Assembly (NCBI RefSeq): GCF_014195325.1
Contig: NZ_JACIBK010000013.1
Location: 62,001 to 126,000 of the forward strand
Length of the DNA stretch: 64,000 bases
Reading direction: 5' to 3'
Origin: Rhizobium sp. BK650
GTDB taxonomy: Bacteria > Pseudomonadota > Alphaproteobacteria > Rhizobiales > Rhizobiaceae
Made by a program: the position numbers and the translations under genes. Within the stretch, counting starts at the first letter, position 1. Each line of letters opens with the position of its first letter. Of this stretch, positions 26,126 to 34,195 are shown one piece after another. Under the pieces are notes generated by a model that saw nothing but the letters and a program-made list of their open reading frames with translations, searched no databases and was not told the origin of the DNA.

Positions 26126-28078
26126 ATGGACGGGTCAACCGGAGAAGTGAAAGCGAACAGACTATGTCTGCTCGGCAGGCCGCGATTGTTGGCCGCTGGG
26201 GCTGAGCTTCCTTTGCCCGAAAAATCCTATTTCCTGCTCGCTATGCTGGCGCTGTCGTCGGAGCCGCTGGTCGACCGCGAAACCATCCGATGCCAGCTGT
26301 GGCAGTCCGAACTTCCTGAAAAACGTGCTGGTAGCCTGCGCCAGCTTCTGTCTCGCATCGAACAGAGCATTCCTGAGGGGCTTCCGCCCTTGCTCATCGC
26401 CACGCGCACCCATCTTGGGCTTGCACCGGGCTGGGAGATCGACCTCAACATCCTCAAGCAGAAGGATGTCCTGGGGCCGGACGAAAGCGGCATCCTGCTC
26501 GGCGAACTGCTCGAAAGCGTCAAATCTCCCACACAGGGTGCCGAGGACTGGCTCACCTTTGAGCGCCAGCGGGTCAATGAAGCGCGCTCGGCCCATCTCG
26601 TTCACCTGCTCGAGAGGGAAGATGAGCATTCGGATGAAGAACAGATCGGCTTTGCCAAGCGGCTGATCGAGCTGGACCCCGCCAACGAGATCGCTTGCCG
26701 GGCGCTGATGCGCACCCTCGCCCGCATGAACGATTTGCCTGCTGCGCGTCAGGCCTACCTGAAATGCCGCAGCCAGCTCAAGGACGATTTCGATATCGAG
26801 CCGGACGAGGCGACGACGGCGCTTGCCCGCGAACTCGGCATACTGGCGGCCGCGCAGGCGGTGAGCGAACATCCGCGTCCCACCTCCGAACTCTTGATCG
26901 ATCCGGCCGGCCAGCCGCGCATCGTCATCCTGCCCCCCGAAAGCATCTTCACCGATCCGCTGATGGACCGTGTCGGCCGCGCATTGCTCGAAGACGTTAC
27001 GATTGGGCTCAGCCAGCAGCGCGGCTTCAAGGTCATCGCCGCCCATACGAGCCTCGAAATGCTGAGCCGTGCGCTCGACCCGACGCGCCCGACCGTCGGC
27101 CCGCTCGACCTCTCCTTCGACTACGCCGTCTATGTCACGATCCAGAGCCGCGACGAAGATGTCTATGCGACCTGCCGGCTGACGCGCACGGCCACTTCCG
27201 AAGTACTGTGGGCAGTCGAAATTCCATTCGCGATGCAGAAGATCAGTGAAGCTTTCAGCCAGCTTACCCGACGCATCGTCATGACGCTTGCCGATACGAT
27301 CGAGCGCAATGAACTGGCGATGCCGCTTAGAGATGTGCCGGCTTCGGCCTATCGCCTCTACCTCGAAGGCAAGCGTCTGATTGCCCAGACCGACCTGCAG
27401 CACCTGCGCCAGGCGCGCAAATGGTTCAAGTCCTCGCTCGGCCGTTATGAGCATTTCTCCCCGGCCCACGCAGGCATGTCACGCGCACTCGGCATGGAAT
27501 GGCTTATCCGCGGCATGCGCGACCGGGATCTCTTGGACGAAGCCTACGCCTCTGCAAGGATGGCACGCCAGACCGACCCGAACAGCGGCCGAGCCTATCG
27601 CGAACTCGGCTTCGTGGCGCTCTACCGCCGCCGCTTCGAAGAAAGCCTCGAATATTTCCAGCAGGCGCAGGATCTTAATCCCAACGATGCCGACATCCTG
27701 GCCGATTTCGCCGATGCGCTTTCCCATGACGGGGATTTCGATCGGGCGCTCGAACTCAGCCGGGCTGCATTCAAGCTCAATCCGCTACCGCCGGACTATT
27801 ACTACTGGAATCTAGGCGGCATCCACTTCATGCGTGAAGAGTATGAGAAAGCGATCGATGCGCTGGAGCCGGTGAAGTCGAAACAGGCGACGGCTCGTCT
27901 GCTCGCTGCCGCCCATGCCATGGCGGGCGATCTCGGTAAGGCAAGGAATTATGCACGCGTTGTCTTGGAAAACTTCCCTGATTTCCGCAGCGAAGAGATC
28001 CGTCATTTCGTCCCTGACCGCGATCCGGCTTTCACTGAGCCGTTGATAAAAGGCCTGCAGCTCGCCGGTCTTCCCTGA
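26126..28078 (+). CDS. SARP-like transcriptional activator with BTAD and TPR domains
   Basis: 650 residues. The N-terminal winged-helix of the OmpR/SARP kind (LLGRPRLLAAGAELPLPEK through VDRETIRCQLWQS) is followed by a bacterial transcriptional activator domain (about 130-260, ending DFDIEPDEATTALARELG). The middle part resembles the adenylate cyclase-associated sensor segment (IVILPPESIFTDPLMDRVG). The C-terminal third has TPR-like helical repeats (RAYRELGFVALYRRRFEESL, LNPNDADILADFADALSHDG). It lies about 100 bases upstream of the peptide-ycaO-tfuA genes on the same strand and is their most likely pathway-specific regulator, as SARPs are for many peptide products. GTG at 26114 is an alternative start. 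Confidence 0.8.
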   Translation: MDGSTGEVKANRLCLLGRPRLLAAGAELPLPEKSYFLLAMLALSSEPLVDRETIRCQLWQSELPEKRAGSLRQLLSRIEQSIPEGLPPLLIATRTHLGLAPGWEIDLNILKQKDVLGPDESGILLGELLESVKSPTQGAEDWLTFERQRVNEARSAHLVHLLEREDEHSDEEQIGFAKRLIELDPANEIACRALMRTLARMNDLPAARQAYLKCRSQLKDDFDIEPDEATTALARELGILAAAQAVSEHPRPTSELLIDPAGQPRIVILPPESIFTDPLMDRVGRALLEDVTIGLSQQRGFKVIAAHTSLEMLSRALDPTRPTVGPLDLSFDYAVYVTIQSRDEDVYATCRLTRTATSEVLWAVEIPFAMQKISEAFSQLTRRIVMTLADTIERNELAMPLRDVPASAYRLYLEGKRLIAQTDLQHLRQARKWFKSSLGRYEHFSPAHAGMSRALGMEWLIRGMRDRDLLDEAYASARMARQTDPNSGRAYRELGFVALYRRRFEESLEYFQQAQDLNPNDADILADFADALSHDGDFDRALELSRAAFKLNPLPPDYYYWNLGGIHFMREEYEKAIDALEPVKSKQATARLLAAAHAMAGDLGKARNYARVVLENFPDFRSEEIRHFVPDRDPAFTEPLIKGLQLAGLP

Positions 28079-28138
28079 TGAATGGCCTTTTAACGAAGCC
28101 TGTAACGCTTAAATGACGCAGGCAATGTTCTCTTCGAA

Positions 28139-28166
28139 TGGTTAACGGCGCTCAGCCGCCCAACCA
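28139..28166 (+). promoter_or_regulatory. Inverted repeat in front of the peptide gene
   Basis: TGGTT-AA-CGGC, loop GCTCA, GCCG-CCC-AACCA: two paired blocks (5 and 4 bp) around a small internal loop, 16 bases upstream of the small peptide start. It could be an operator for the SARP regulator or a leader hairpin. Function not shown by sequence. Confidence 0.4.
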
Positions 28167-28181
28167 TTTAGGAGAAAGATC

Positions 28182-28325
28182 ATGAAAGCCGTTGAAACCA
28201 ATTCCGCAATCCAGGCTTCCGCACTCCGTTTCTCTGCCGCCGCAAAGGCTGCCATGAAGCAGGAAGAGCTCAACGCGTCCGCAAACGGCCTCGAAAGCCT
28301 GACGCATGCGCTGAGGTTCCGCTAA
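28182..28325 (+). CDS. Candidate RiPP precursor peptide (47 aa)
   Basis: Starts MKAVETNSAIQASALRF with an excellent ribosome site (TTAGGAGAAAGATC-ATG) and ends in LTHALRFR before TAA. It sits 14 bases upstream of ycaO. Composition: rich in Ala, Ser, Asn, Glu and Lys, without Cys, Trp or Tyr. The N-terminal 25-30 residues are probably helical and could serve as a leader; a Ser/Thr/Asn-rich C-terminal part could be the core. The motif ALRF appears twice, near residues 14-17 and at the very C-terminus. Without Cys, thiazole formation is excluded, so YcaO-TfuA chemistry would be backbone thioamidation or another amide activation. That the gene is translated is well supported by position and ribosome site. 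Its role as substrate is inference. Confidence 0.65.
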   Translation: MKAVETNSAIQASALRFSAAAKAAMKQEELNASANGLESLTHALRFR

Positions 28326-28338
28326 GGAACCGATCAGC

Positions 28339-29601
28339 ATGTCTGCCTTGGCTGACCTCGAAACGCTTGCCGCTGATCTGAACCGCTCTTCGGCAGGCGT
28401 CAACAGCTACCACGACCGGTCGTTGACCCCCGCACAGACTTTTGCGGCGATCAAGCCACATCTGCGTGCTCTCGGGATCACTCGTGTCGGGCTGCTGACC
28501 GGACTCGACGTGCTGAACATTCCGGTTGCCTTTGCTACGCGGCCAAATAGCCACACCCTTTCGGTCTTCCAGGGCAAGGGTATCGACAAGGAAGCGGCGA
28601 TGACCTCGGCCGCCATGGAGGCGATCGAAACTCGAATTGCCGAAATTGCGCCTGCCCACCTGACGCATGCCAGTCTTGAGGCCATGAAGGCCGAACGGGC
28701 CGCAATGATTGACCTCGACAGCGTGGCGCGCTGCGCCCCCGACGAAATCGGCAAGGGTCAGATTCCCTGGTGCTCCGGCTTCGACCTTATCTCGGGCAAT
28801 ACGACTTTCGTGCCGTGGTGGCTTGTCGGCCTCGACCATCGCGGCGAACGCCCGCCGGGCTTTGAACAGTCGAGCGACGGCCTTGCGTCGGGCAATACCC
28901 CGGCCGAAGCCGTCCTGCACGGGCTCTGCGAACTGGTCGAGCGCGATGCGTTCGCACTCACCCAGCTTAAATCCCCCGAACAGCTTAAGCAGGCAAGGGT
29001 CGACCCGCTCGCTTTCGGCGATGCAGTGATCGACGTCATGGTCGATCGCATCCGCCAGGCCGGCATGCGCCTGCTCCTGATCGACATGACCACGGATATC
29101 GGTGTGCCGGCCTTTCTTGCCGTGATCATTCCCGGCAATCTTTCCGATCGCGTCGATGCCCGCTGGGCCCAGGTCTGCGGCGGTTGCGGCTGCCATCCCG
29201 ATCCCGTGCGCGCGGCACTTCGTGCCATTACCGAGGCTGCCCAGAGCCGTTTGACGGCGATTGCCGGCAGCCGCGACGATTTCTCGCCAAAAATCTACCA
29301 GCGGATTGATCGCAGCGCTGCCATGCGCCAGGTCGTCGATCTCTGCAATAATGACGCCGCGCTCAAGCCATTCCCCATGCGCCCGCATCGCCCGACAACG
29401 ATCCAGGATACGATCCGCCATATTGCCGGCCGGCTGCGGGCTGCGGGGGTCAGTCAGATCATCGCGGTCCCGCTGCCGCATCCGGCCCTTCCGGTTTCCG
29501 TCGTACGTGTGATCGTGCCGGGCTTAGAGGTCGATATCAGCGGCCAGTACATCCAGCTCGGCCTGCGCGCCGTCAATGTCATCCGCGAGGCCGCAGCATG
29601 A
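28339..29601 (+). CDS. YcaO-domain peptide-modifying enzyme
   Basis: 420 residues, ATP-dependent YcaO superfamily. The nucleotide-binding residues lie in MTSAAMEAIETRIAEIAP and GLASGNTPAEAVLHGLCELVERDAF, followed by DMTTDIGVPAFLAVI. YcaO enzymes phosphorylate backbone amides to form azolines, macroamidines or thioamides. The gene lies between a 47-codon peptide gene and tfuA (overlap ATGA). YcaO-TfuA pairs occur in the trifolitoxin locus of R. leguminosarum bv. trifolii and in McrA thioamidation in methanogens. The C-terminus lacks the proline-rich PxPxP end of azoline-forming YcaOs, ending VNVIREAAA. This supports a TfuA-dependent (thioamide-type) reaction on the adjacent peptide. Confidence 0.9.
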   Translation: MSALADLETLAADLNRSSAGVNSYHDRSLTPAQTFAAIKPHLRALGITRVGLLTGLDVLNIPVAFATRPNSHTLSVFQGKGIDKEAAMTSAAMEAIETRIAEIAPAHLTHASLEAMKAERAAMIDLDSVARCAPDEIGKGQIPWCSGFDLISGNTTFVPWWLVGLDHRGERPPGFEQSSDGLASGNTPAEAVLHGLCELVERDAFALTQLKSPEQLKQARVDPLAFGDAVIDVMVDRIRQAGMRLLLIDMTTDIGVPAFLAVIIPGNLSDRVDARWAQVCGGCGCHPDPVRAALRAITEAAQSRLTAIAGSRDDFSPKIYQRIDRSAAMRQVVDLCNNDAALKPFPMRPHRPTTIQDTIRHIAGRLRAAGVSQIIAVPLPHPALPVSVVRVIVPGLEVDISGQYIQLGLRAVNVIREAAA

Positions 29602-30344
29602 AGGTCCTGTTCGTCGGTCCGAGCCTTGCAGGCGGCATTGCCGAGGCACGCAAGCAGCATCGCACTATCGATTTCCGCGCACCCGCCGCCTGCGGCGACA
29701 TCCTGAAGGCAGTGCATGAAGGCGCAACCGCAATCGGCCTCATCGACGGATATTTCGGCGATCTTCCTTCCGTCTGGCACAAGGAAATACTCTTTGCGCT
29801 GGAACGGGGCGTTACCGTTGCCGGCGGCTCCAGCATGGGTGCATTGCGGGCCGCCGAATGCTCCGCCTTCGGCATGGTCGGCATCGGCTCGATCTACGAG
29901 GACTATGAATCCGGAGACTTGCTGGACGACGAGGCGGTGGCGTTGGTCCATGCGCCGGCGGAACTCGGCTGGCTGCCGCTTTCCGTCCCCTGGGTCGATT
30001 TCGAGCCGACGATCGAAGGGCTCTATGCCAGGGGCGAGATTTCGCTCAGCGAGCGCAAGAAGCTGCTGCTGGCCGGGCGCTTCCTGCACTTCTCCGAACG
30101 AACTTATGCCAAGGTCGTCGAAGAAGCTCATTTCGGCCGCAAGCCGCGGCGTGAGCAAATTCTGGCAGCGATCCGCGCCAACCGGGTCGAGCGCAAGCGC
30201 GCGGACGCTCTTAAGGTGCTGGAATGGCTGGAAAAGGGAGATTTTGCGTCAGCAGAGCGTGACTGGAGCTTTGCCGCAACCTCGCATTTTGAACTGCTGC
30301 AGGCCGAAATCACGCAGAAGACGGCACCTGTAACGCTCGAATAA
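29598..30344 (+). CDS. tfuA: TfuA-like RiPP modification partner
   Basis: 248 residues of the TfuA core family. Characteristic stretches are VLFVGPSLAGG, AIGLIDGYFGDLPSVWHKEI, VAGGSSMGALRAAEC and DDEAVALVHAPAELGW. In known systems TfuA works with YcaO, probably delivering sulfur to the activated amide to give a thioamide. It is translationally coupled to ycaO. No transporter or protease gene follows directly, so export or maturation would have to use functions encoded elsewhere, or the product stays inside the cell. Confidence 0.9.
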   Translation: MKVLFVGPSLAGGIAEARKQHRTIDFRAPAACGDILKAVHEGATAIGLIDGYFGDLPSVWHKEILFALERGVTVAGGSSMGALRAAECSAFGMVGIGSIYEDYESGDLLDDEAVALVHAPAELGWLPLSVPWVDFEPTIEGLYARGEISLSERKKLLLAGRFLHFSERTYAKVVEEAHFGRKPRREQILAAIRANRVERKRADALKVLEWLEKGDFASAERDWSFAATSHFELLQAEITQKTAPVTLE

Positions 30345-30404
30345 CGGTCCGAGTCGAATATAGCCTGTGTGGGGATTTGACGTTCACCGTCGAGGGCGGA
30401 AACA

Positions 30405-30671
30405 ATGTTCGAAAAAATGGACGAGGGTGCAGGCAGAGAATACGCAAGGCTCTTCCGGCTGCTGGCAGCAGCCAAGGATGAGGCTGAAAAACTTCAGCTG
30501 CGCAATCTCATGCACCTGACAAACATGGCACTGCTGCAGGTCGTCATCGATTGGGACGGCATCGATCCGGACACGGAACTCGATGCGAACCTCGAAAAAC
30601 TCGTCGGCAACAAAGCCAAGATCGCAATGAAAGACGCTGGCGAAAATCTGATCGTGATCGAACGCCATTAA
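30405..30671 (+). CDS. Small hypothetical protein
   Basis: 88 residues, starting MFEKMDEGAGREYARLFRLL behind GGGCGGAAACA. Mostly helical and charged, with IDWDGIDPDTELDANLEKL in the middle, and no signal peptide or membrane helix. It begins 60 bases after tfuA on the same strand, with a possible separate promoter (TTTGACG near 30375). I do not recognise a family. It may be part of the RiPP operon or independent of it. Confidence 0.55.
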   Translation: MFEKMDEGAGREYARLFRLLAAAKDEAEKLQLRNLMHLTNMALLQVVIDWDGIDPDTELDANLEKLVGNKAKIAMKDAGENLIVIERH

Positions 30672-30717
30672 TCCCCGTTGCCGGGTGCGACTGACCGCAA
30701 AAAATCAGGCCGACGTG

Positions 30718-31125
30718 CTATTCCGCAGCGTCAGCTTCCATCTGCTCGGTATTGGCAATTGCCTGGACGAGCTTGAGGATTTTCTTGCGAAGCTGCTCGT
30801 TCTTGATCGAGAAGAAAGCAGCGTTGAGCTGAACGCCTTCACGCGAAATGACGAATTCTTCGCTCGGTGCGGGATTATCATTTGCGTTGGCGGCCGGGGC
30901 CGTCAGATCGTCGAAGAAGGTTCTGACATCGACGTTGAGCGCGCCGGCGATTTCGACGAGCATGCTGGCGGAGACGCGGTTGGAGCCTTTTTCGTATTTC
31001 TGGATCTGCTGAAAGGTCACGCCGACACGATCGCCCAGTTCCGTCTGAGAAACCTTCCTCAGTAGTCGCTGTATGCGGATCGTCTTGCCGACATGAACGT
31101 CAACGGAATGCGGTTCTTCTTTCAT
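30718..31125 (-). CDS. XRE-family (PraR/SinR-like) regulator
   Basis: 135 residues with an N-terminal Cro/C1 HTH (VGKTIRIQRLLRKVSQTELG, VTFQQIQKYEKGSNRVSASM) and a C-terminal helical tail (KILKLVQAIANTEQMEA) for oligomerisation. It is close in form to PraR-type repressors of rhizobia, which control quorum-sensing and biofilm genes. It converges on the YcaO-TfuA genes with a 46-base gap. Whether it regulates them is unknown. Confidence 0.85.
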   Translation of the reverse strand: MKEEPHSVDVHVGKTIRIQRLLRKVSQTELGDRVGVTFQQIQKYEKGSNRVSASMLVEIAGALNVDVRTFFDDLTAPAANANDNPAPSEEFVISREGVQLNAAFFSIKNEQLRKKILKLVQAIANTEQMEADAAE

Positions 31126-31355
31126 CTGATATTCCCTCCTGCGAAAACCGGACCACTACTTACACGACCGGCTGTAACAACTTTTAGCCGAGTTAGTTCA
31201 ACCTAGCAATTGCTTGGATGTAGTTTGCCTGAGCCAAAACATCGCGCCATCCGAGAGCCGTTACCGATTGCACGTTGACACGGTTCATTTTCAGGCGACA
31301 GTTCGGCAGAGTTTAGCTCAGAAAGAGCGAACCTGCCTCGCCTAAAGGAGGCAAC

Positions 31356-32195
31356 TCAGAGGTTCCAGAGGCGCTGCGCGTTGCCGTAAAGCAGCTGCGA
31401 CCGCTCCGATTGTGCAGTGCCCGACAGCACGGCCTGCGTGGCCGCAACCCAGGTGGAAAGCCCATTCGCCAGCGTGCAGACCGGCCAGTCGCTGCCCCAG
31501 ATCACACGGTCCCAGCCGAAGCTCGATATGACATGCTCGATATAGGGACGCAGGTTTTCTGCCGTCCAGCTTGCCGGATCGGCGTTGGTCACGATGCCGG
31601 AAATCTTGGCTATGACATTCGGCCGGCGAGCGATGTCGGTTATACCGCGGCTCCACGGCTCATATGCGTTCGATTTGATGTCGGGATTGCCGCAATGATC
31701 GAGCACGAACTGCACGTCGGGCGCCGCATCGGCAAGGGCGATGACCTTGCTCACCTGATGCGGCAGCGTGCAGAGGTCAAAGGTCAGGCCGCTGCCGGAA
31801 AGCCTTCGGATGTTGTCGCGAAAGGCCGCGCCTTCCGAGACATCGTCAGGTACGACGTGCAACACGCGCCGGAAACCCTTAACGAAGGAATCGGCCTTCT
31901 GACGCTCCAGATAGGCGGCAAAGCCTTCCTCCTCGGGCCTGCAGGAAACGATCGCGCCGCAAACCAGATCGCCGAGGCGGCTGATATAATCGGTCTCCGC
32001 CTGCATGATGATCGGATCGACATCCACCTCCATATGCAGGGCTTTGGTAATGCCACAGCGTTTGGCCTCGACGGCATAGGTCTCGTAGAGAAAATCGCGG
32101 TCGAGATCAGGCACATTGGCTAACCAGGGATAGCTGAGCGCCGACCGGTCGATGACGTGCAGATGGGTATCGATGAACACGCTCTTCTCCTCCAC
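31356..32195 (-). CDS. Amidohydrolase, probable L-fuconolactonase
   Basis: 279 residues, amidohydrolase_2 TIM barrel. The metal-binding IDTHLHV motif is at the N-terminus. LHMEVDVDP, FVLDHCGNPDIKS and VIWGSDWPVC (catalytic Asp) are typical of L-fucono- and L-rhamnono-lactonases. It would open L-fucono-1,5-lactone to L-fuconate, the substrate of the fuconate dehydratase encoded at 34196. It lies downstream of the IclR regulator on the same strand, 59 bases after it. Confidence 0.82.
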   Translation of the reverse strand: MEEKSVFIDTHLHVIDRSALSYPWLANVPDLDRDFLYETYAVEAKRCGITKALHMEVDVDPIIMQAETDYISRLGDLVCGAIVSCRPEEEGFAAYLERQKADSFVKGFRRVLHVVPDDVSEGAAFRDNIRRLSGSGLTFDLCTLPHQVSKVIALADAAPDVQFVLDHCGNPDIKSNAYEPWSRGITDIARRPNVIAKISGIVTNADPASWTAENLRPYIEHVISSFGWDRVIWGSDWPVCTLANGLSTWVAATQAVLSGTAQSERSQLLYGNAQRLWNL

Positions 32196-32254
32196 AGAGT
32201 TGGCTGCAACCTATCTGCGGTGAATGGATTGTTCAAATAGAAATTCCACCTGTC

Positions 32255-33040
32255 TCAACCCGGCACGGCAATAGTGGCGCCGGCGAGCGCGGAGAGCTCC
32301 GCCGCCGTCTTCTGCACCATGCCGATCGCCCGGGTAATATCAGGCGCGGCCGGCGCATTGACGAGTGCGATATAGGGGCAGGTGAGAGCGGCAATGCCGC
32401 GCCCGTCCGGCCCCAGGACCGGTGCCGAGAGATTGTAGACGCCGGCCGTCTGGGCACTTGCCATCATCTCATAGCCGCGCTCGCGGATCTGGTTCAGCCT
32501 CTCGTAGAAATCCGGGCCAAGATCCACCTCTTCGCGGCTGCGCACATGCTCGGAGATCATCATCTCGCGTTCCTCGTCACTGCGAAAGGCAAGCAGCACA
32601 TGGCCGGAGCCGGTGTCGAACAGGCTGATATGGGAACCGACGCGGATCGACAGGCCCCAATAGTCTGGCGCCTCCTGCTGCGCGATGACGACGGCTGCCC
32701 CTCGGTCGAAGACGGTCAGATGATTGGCCTGTCGGGAGCGCTGGGCGAGATCACGCATCAGCGGCGTCGCATAGGAGGCAAGCCGGCGCACAGGCGCATG
32801 CAACTGTGCCAGGCCGAAGAGCTTCAAGGTGAGCGAATAACGGTCACCGTCGAGCCGTGTCACGTAACCGCGCTTCACGAGACGGTCGAGCATGCGGTAG
32901 AATTCATTTGGGCTGCGCTCCAGTCGCTTGGCGATTTCCGCCTGCGTCAGCCCGCTGTCTACGCTGGCCAGAAGTTCAAGAATATCGAGACCCTTGTCGA
33001 GCGCCGGAGCGCGATAACGATCTGACTCTTCGCTCTCCAT
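32255..33040 (-). CDS. IclR-family transcriptional regulator
   Basis: 261 residues. The winged HTH at residues about 15-75 (LDILELLASVDSGLTQAEIAK, SPNEFYRMLDRLVKRGYVT) is followed by the IclR effector-binding domain (GAAVVIAQQEAPDYWGLSIR, GSGHVLLAF). It probably controls the flanking fucose genes through the palindrome at 33125 in the divergent promoter region, which holds its own start as well. The effector is probably a pathway intermediate (inference). Confidence 0.88.
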   Translation of the reverse strand: MESEESDRYRAPALDKGLDILELLASVDSGLTQAEIAKRLERSPNEFYRMLDRLVKRGYVTRLDGDRYSLTLKLFGLAQLHAPVRRLASYATPLMRDLAQRSRQANHLTVFDRGAAVVIAQQEAPDYWGLSIRVGSHISLFDTGSGHVLLAFRSDEEREMMISEHVRSREEVDLGPDFYERLNQIRERGYEMMASAQTAGVYNLSAPVLGPDGRGIAALTCPYIALVNAPAAPDITRAIGMVQKTAAELSALAGATIAVPG

Positions 33041-33124
33041 TCTTCCCTCCTGTGAATGTCATTCTGCATATACGCAGACAGGCGGACGGAAAAGAAAAAC
33101 TTGTCGCTTGACCACGCGCTCATC

Positions 33125-33146
33125 GTCTGTTTGTCTATAAACAGAC
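33125..33146. promoter_or_regulatory. Candidate IclR operator in the fucose divergent promoter
   Basis: GTCTGTTT-GTCTAT-AAACAGAC: a perfect 8-bp-arm inverted repeat, 85 bases upstream of the iclR start and 257 bases upstream of the dehydrogenase gene. A second, overlapping TTTGTCT/AGACAAA repeat covers 33130-33149. It is the only strong palindrome I saw in this 362-base intergenic region. Confidence 0.6.
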
Positions 33147-33402
33147 AAATCAAATGTGAAGACATCGGGCGGGGCCCGTGCCTGACGACCGCAATTCCCG
33201 TGCAGCTCGCCAAGGCGAGACAAAATTTCGATACGGGAGAGGGAGGAAGCCATGCAGCCATGGAATCTCGTGGCGCGTCTGGCGGACAGGGCGTCGCCTG
33301 GGAGGACGCGCTCGACCGGACAAAGACTTTAACCGAGCGATCCTTTTGAGATAGATTTCCGTACCACCGCCAGCGCGCAAAAATCCCCTGGGAGGCCATG
33401 AC

Positions 33403-34137
33403 ATGACAAGCAATCTTTCCGCCAAGACCGTTCTCATCACCGCAGCCGGTCAAGGCATCGGCCGCGCCACGGCGCTCGCCTTCGCCGCTGCCGGTGCCAA
33501 GGTACACGCCACCGACATTAATGTGGATGCCCTTTCAACCCTGGCTGCGGAAGCCAGGGTTTCCACTCACAAGCTGAACGTACTCGAGGATGCAGCGGTC
33601 AAGGCGCTGGTGGCAGAAATCGGCGCCGTGGACGTACTCTTCAACTGCGCCGGCGTCGTCCATAACGGATCGGTGCTGGAGATGTCCGATCCCGATCTGG
33701 AATTTGCCTTCGATCTTAACGTCAAGGCGATGATCCGCACCATCCGCGCCGTGCTGCCGGGCATGCTGGAGCGCAAGGACGGCTCGATCATCAACATGTC
33801 CTCGGTCGCCTCCAGCATCAAGGGCGTGCCGAACCGCTTTGCCTATGGTGTCACCAAGGCAGCCGTGATCGGCCTTACCAAATCCGTTGCCGCCGATTAC
33901 GTGACGCAGGGTGTGCGCTGCAACTGCATCTGCCCCGGCACGGTGGAAAGCCCGTCACTGCAGGACCGCATGCGCGCACAGGGCGATTATGACACGGCGC
34001 GCGCCGCCTTCATTGCCCGCCAGCCGATGGGCCGCCTGGGCACGCCGGAAGAGATCGCCGACCTCGCGGTCTATCTGGCCGGCGCCACCTATACGTCCGG
34101 CCAGGCCTACGCCATCGATGGCGGCTGGACGATCTGA
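33403..34137 (+). CDS. SDR, probable 2-keto-3-deoxy-L-fuconate dehydrogenase
   Basis: 244 residues, classical short-chain dehydrogenase. The NAD(P) motif TAAGQGIGRATALAFAAAG is at 11-29. The catalytic Ser-Tyr-Lys appears in NMSSVASSIKG and RFAYGVTKAAVIGL, and the C-terminus is the usual TSGQAYAIDGGW. Next to fuconate dehydratase the expected reaction is oxidation of 2-keto-3-deoxy-L-fuconate. GGAGG precedes the start by 6 bases. Confidence 0.82.
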   Translation: MTSNLSAKTVLITAAGQGIGRATALAFAAAGAKVHATDINVDALSTLAAEARVSTHKLNVLEDAAVKALVAEIGAVDVLFNCAGVVHNGSVLEMSDPDLEFAFDLNVKAMIRTIRAVLPGMLERKDGSIINMSSVASSIKGVPNRFAYGVTKAAVIGLTKSVAADYVTQGVRCNCICPGTVESPSLQDRMRAQGDYDTARAAFIARQPMGRLGTPEEIADLAVYLAGATYTSGQAYAIDGGWTI

Positions 34138-34195
34138 GTTTTCCACGGCCGGCCTCCGAGAAAGCTTACCGGCCCACCCAAACGGGACGAATACC

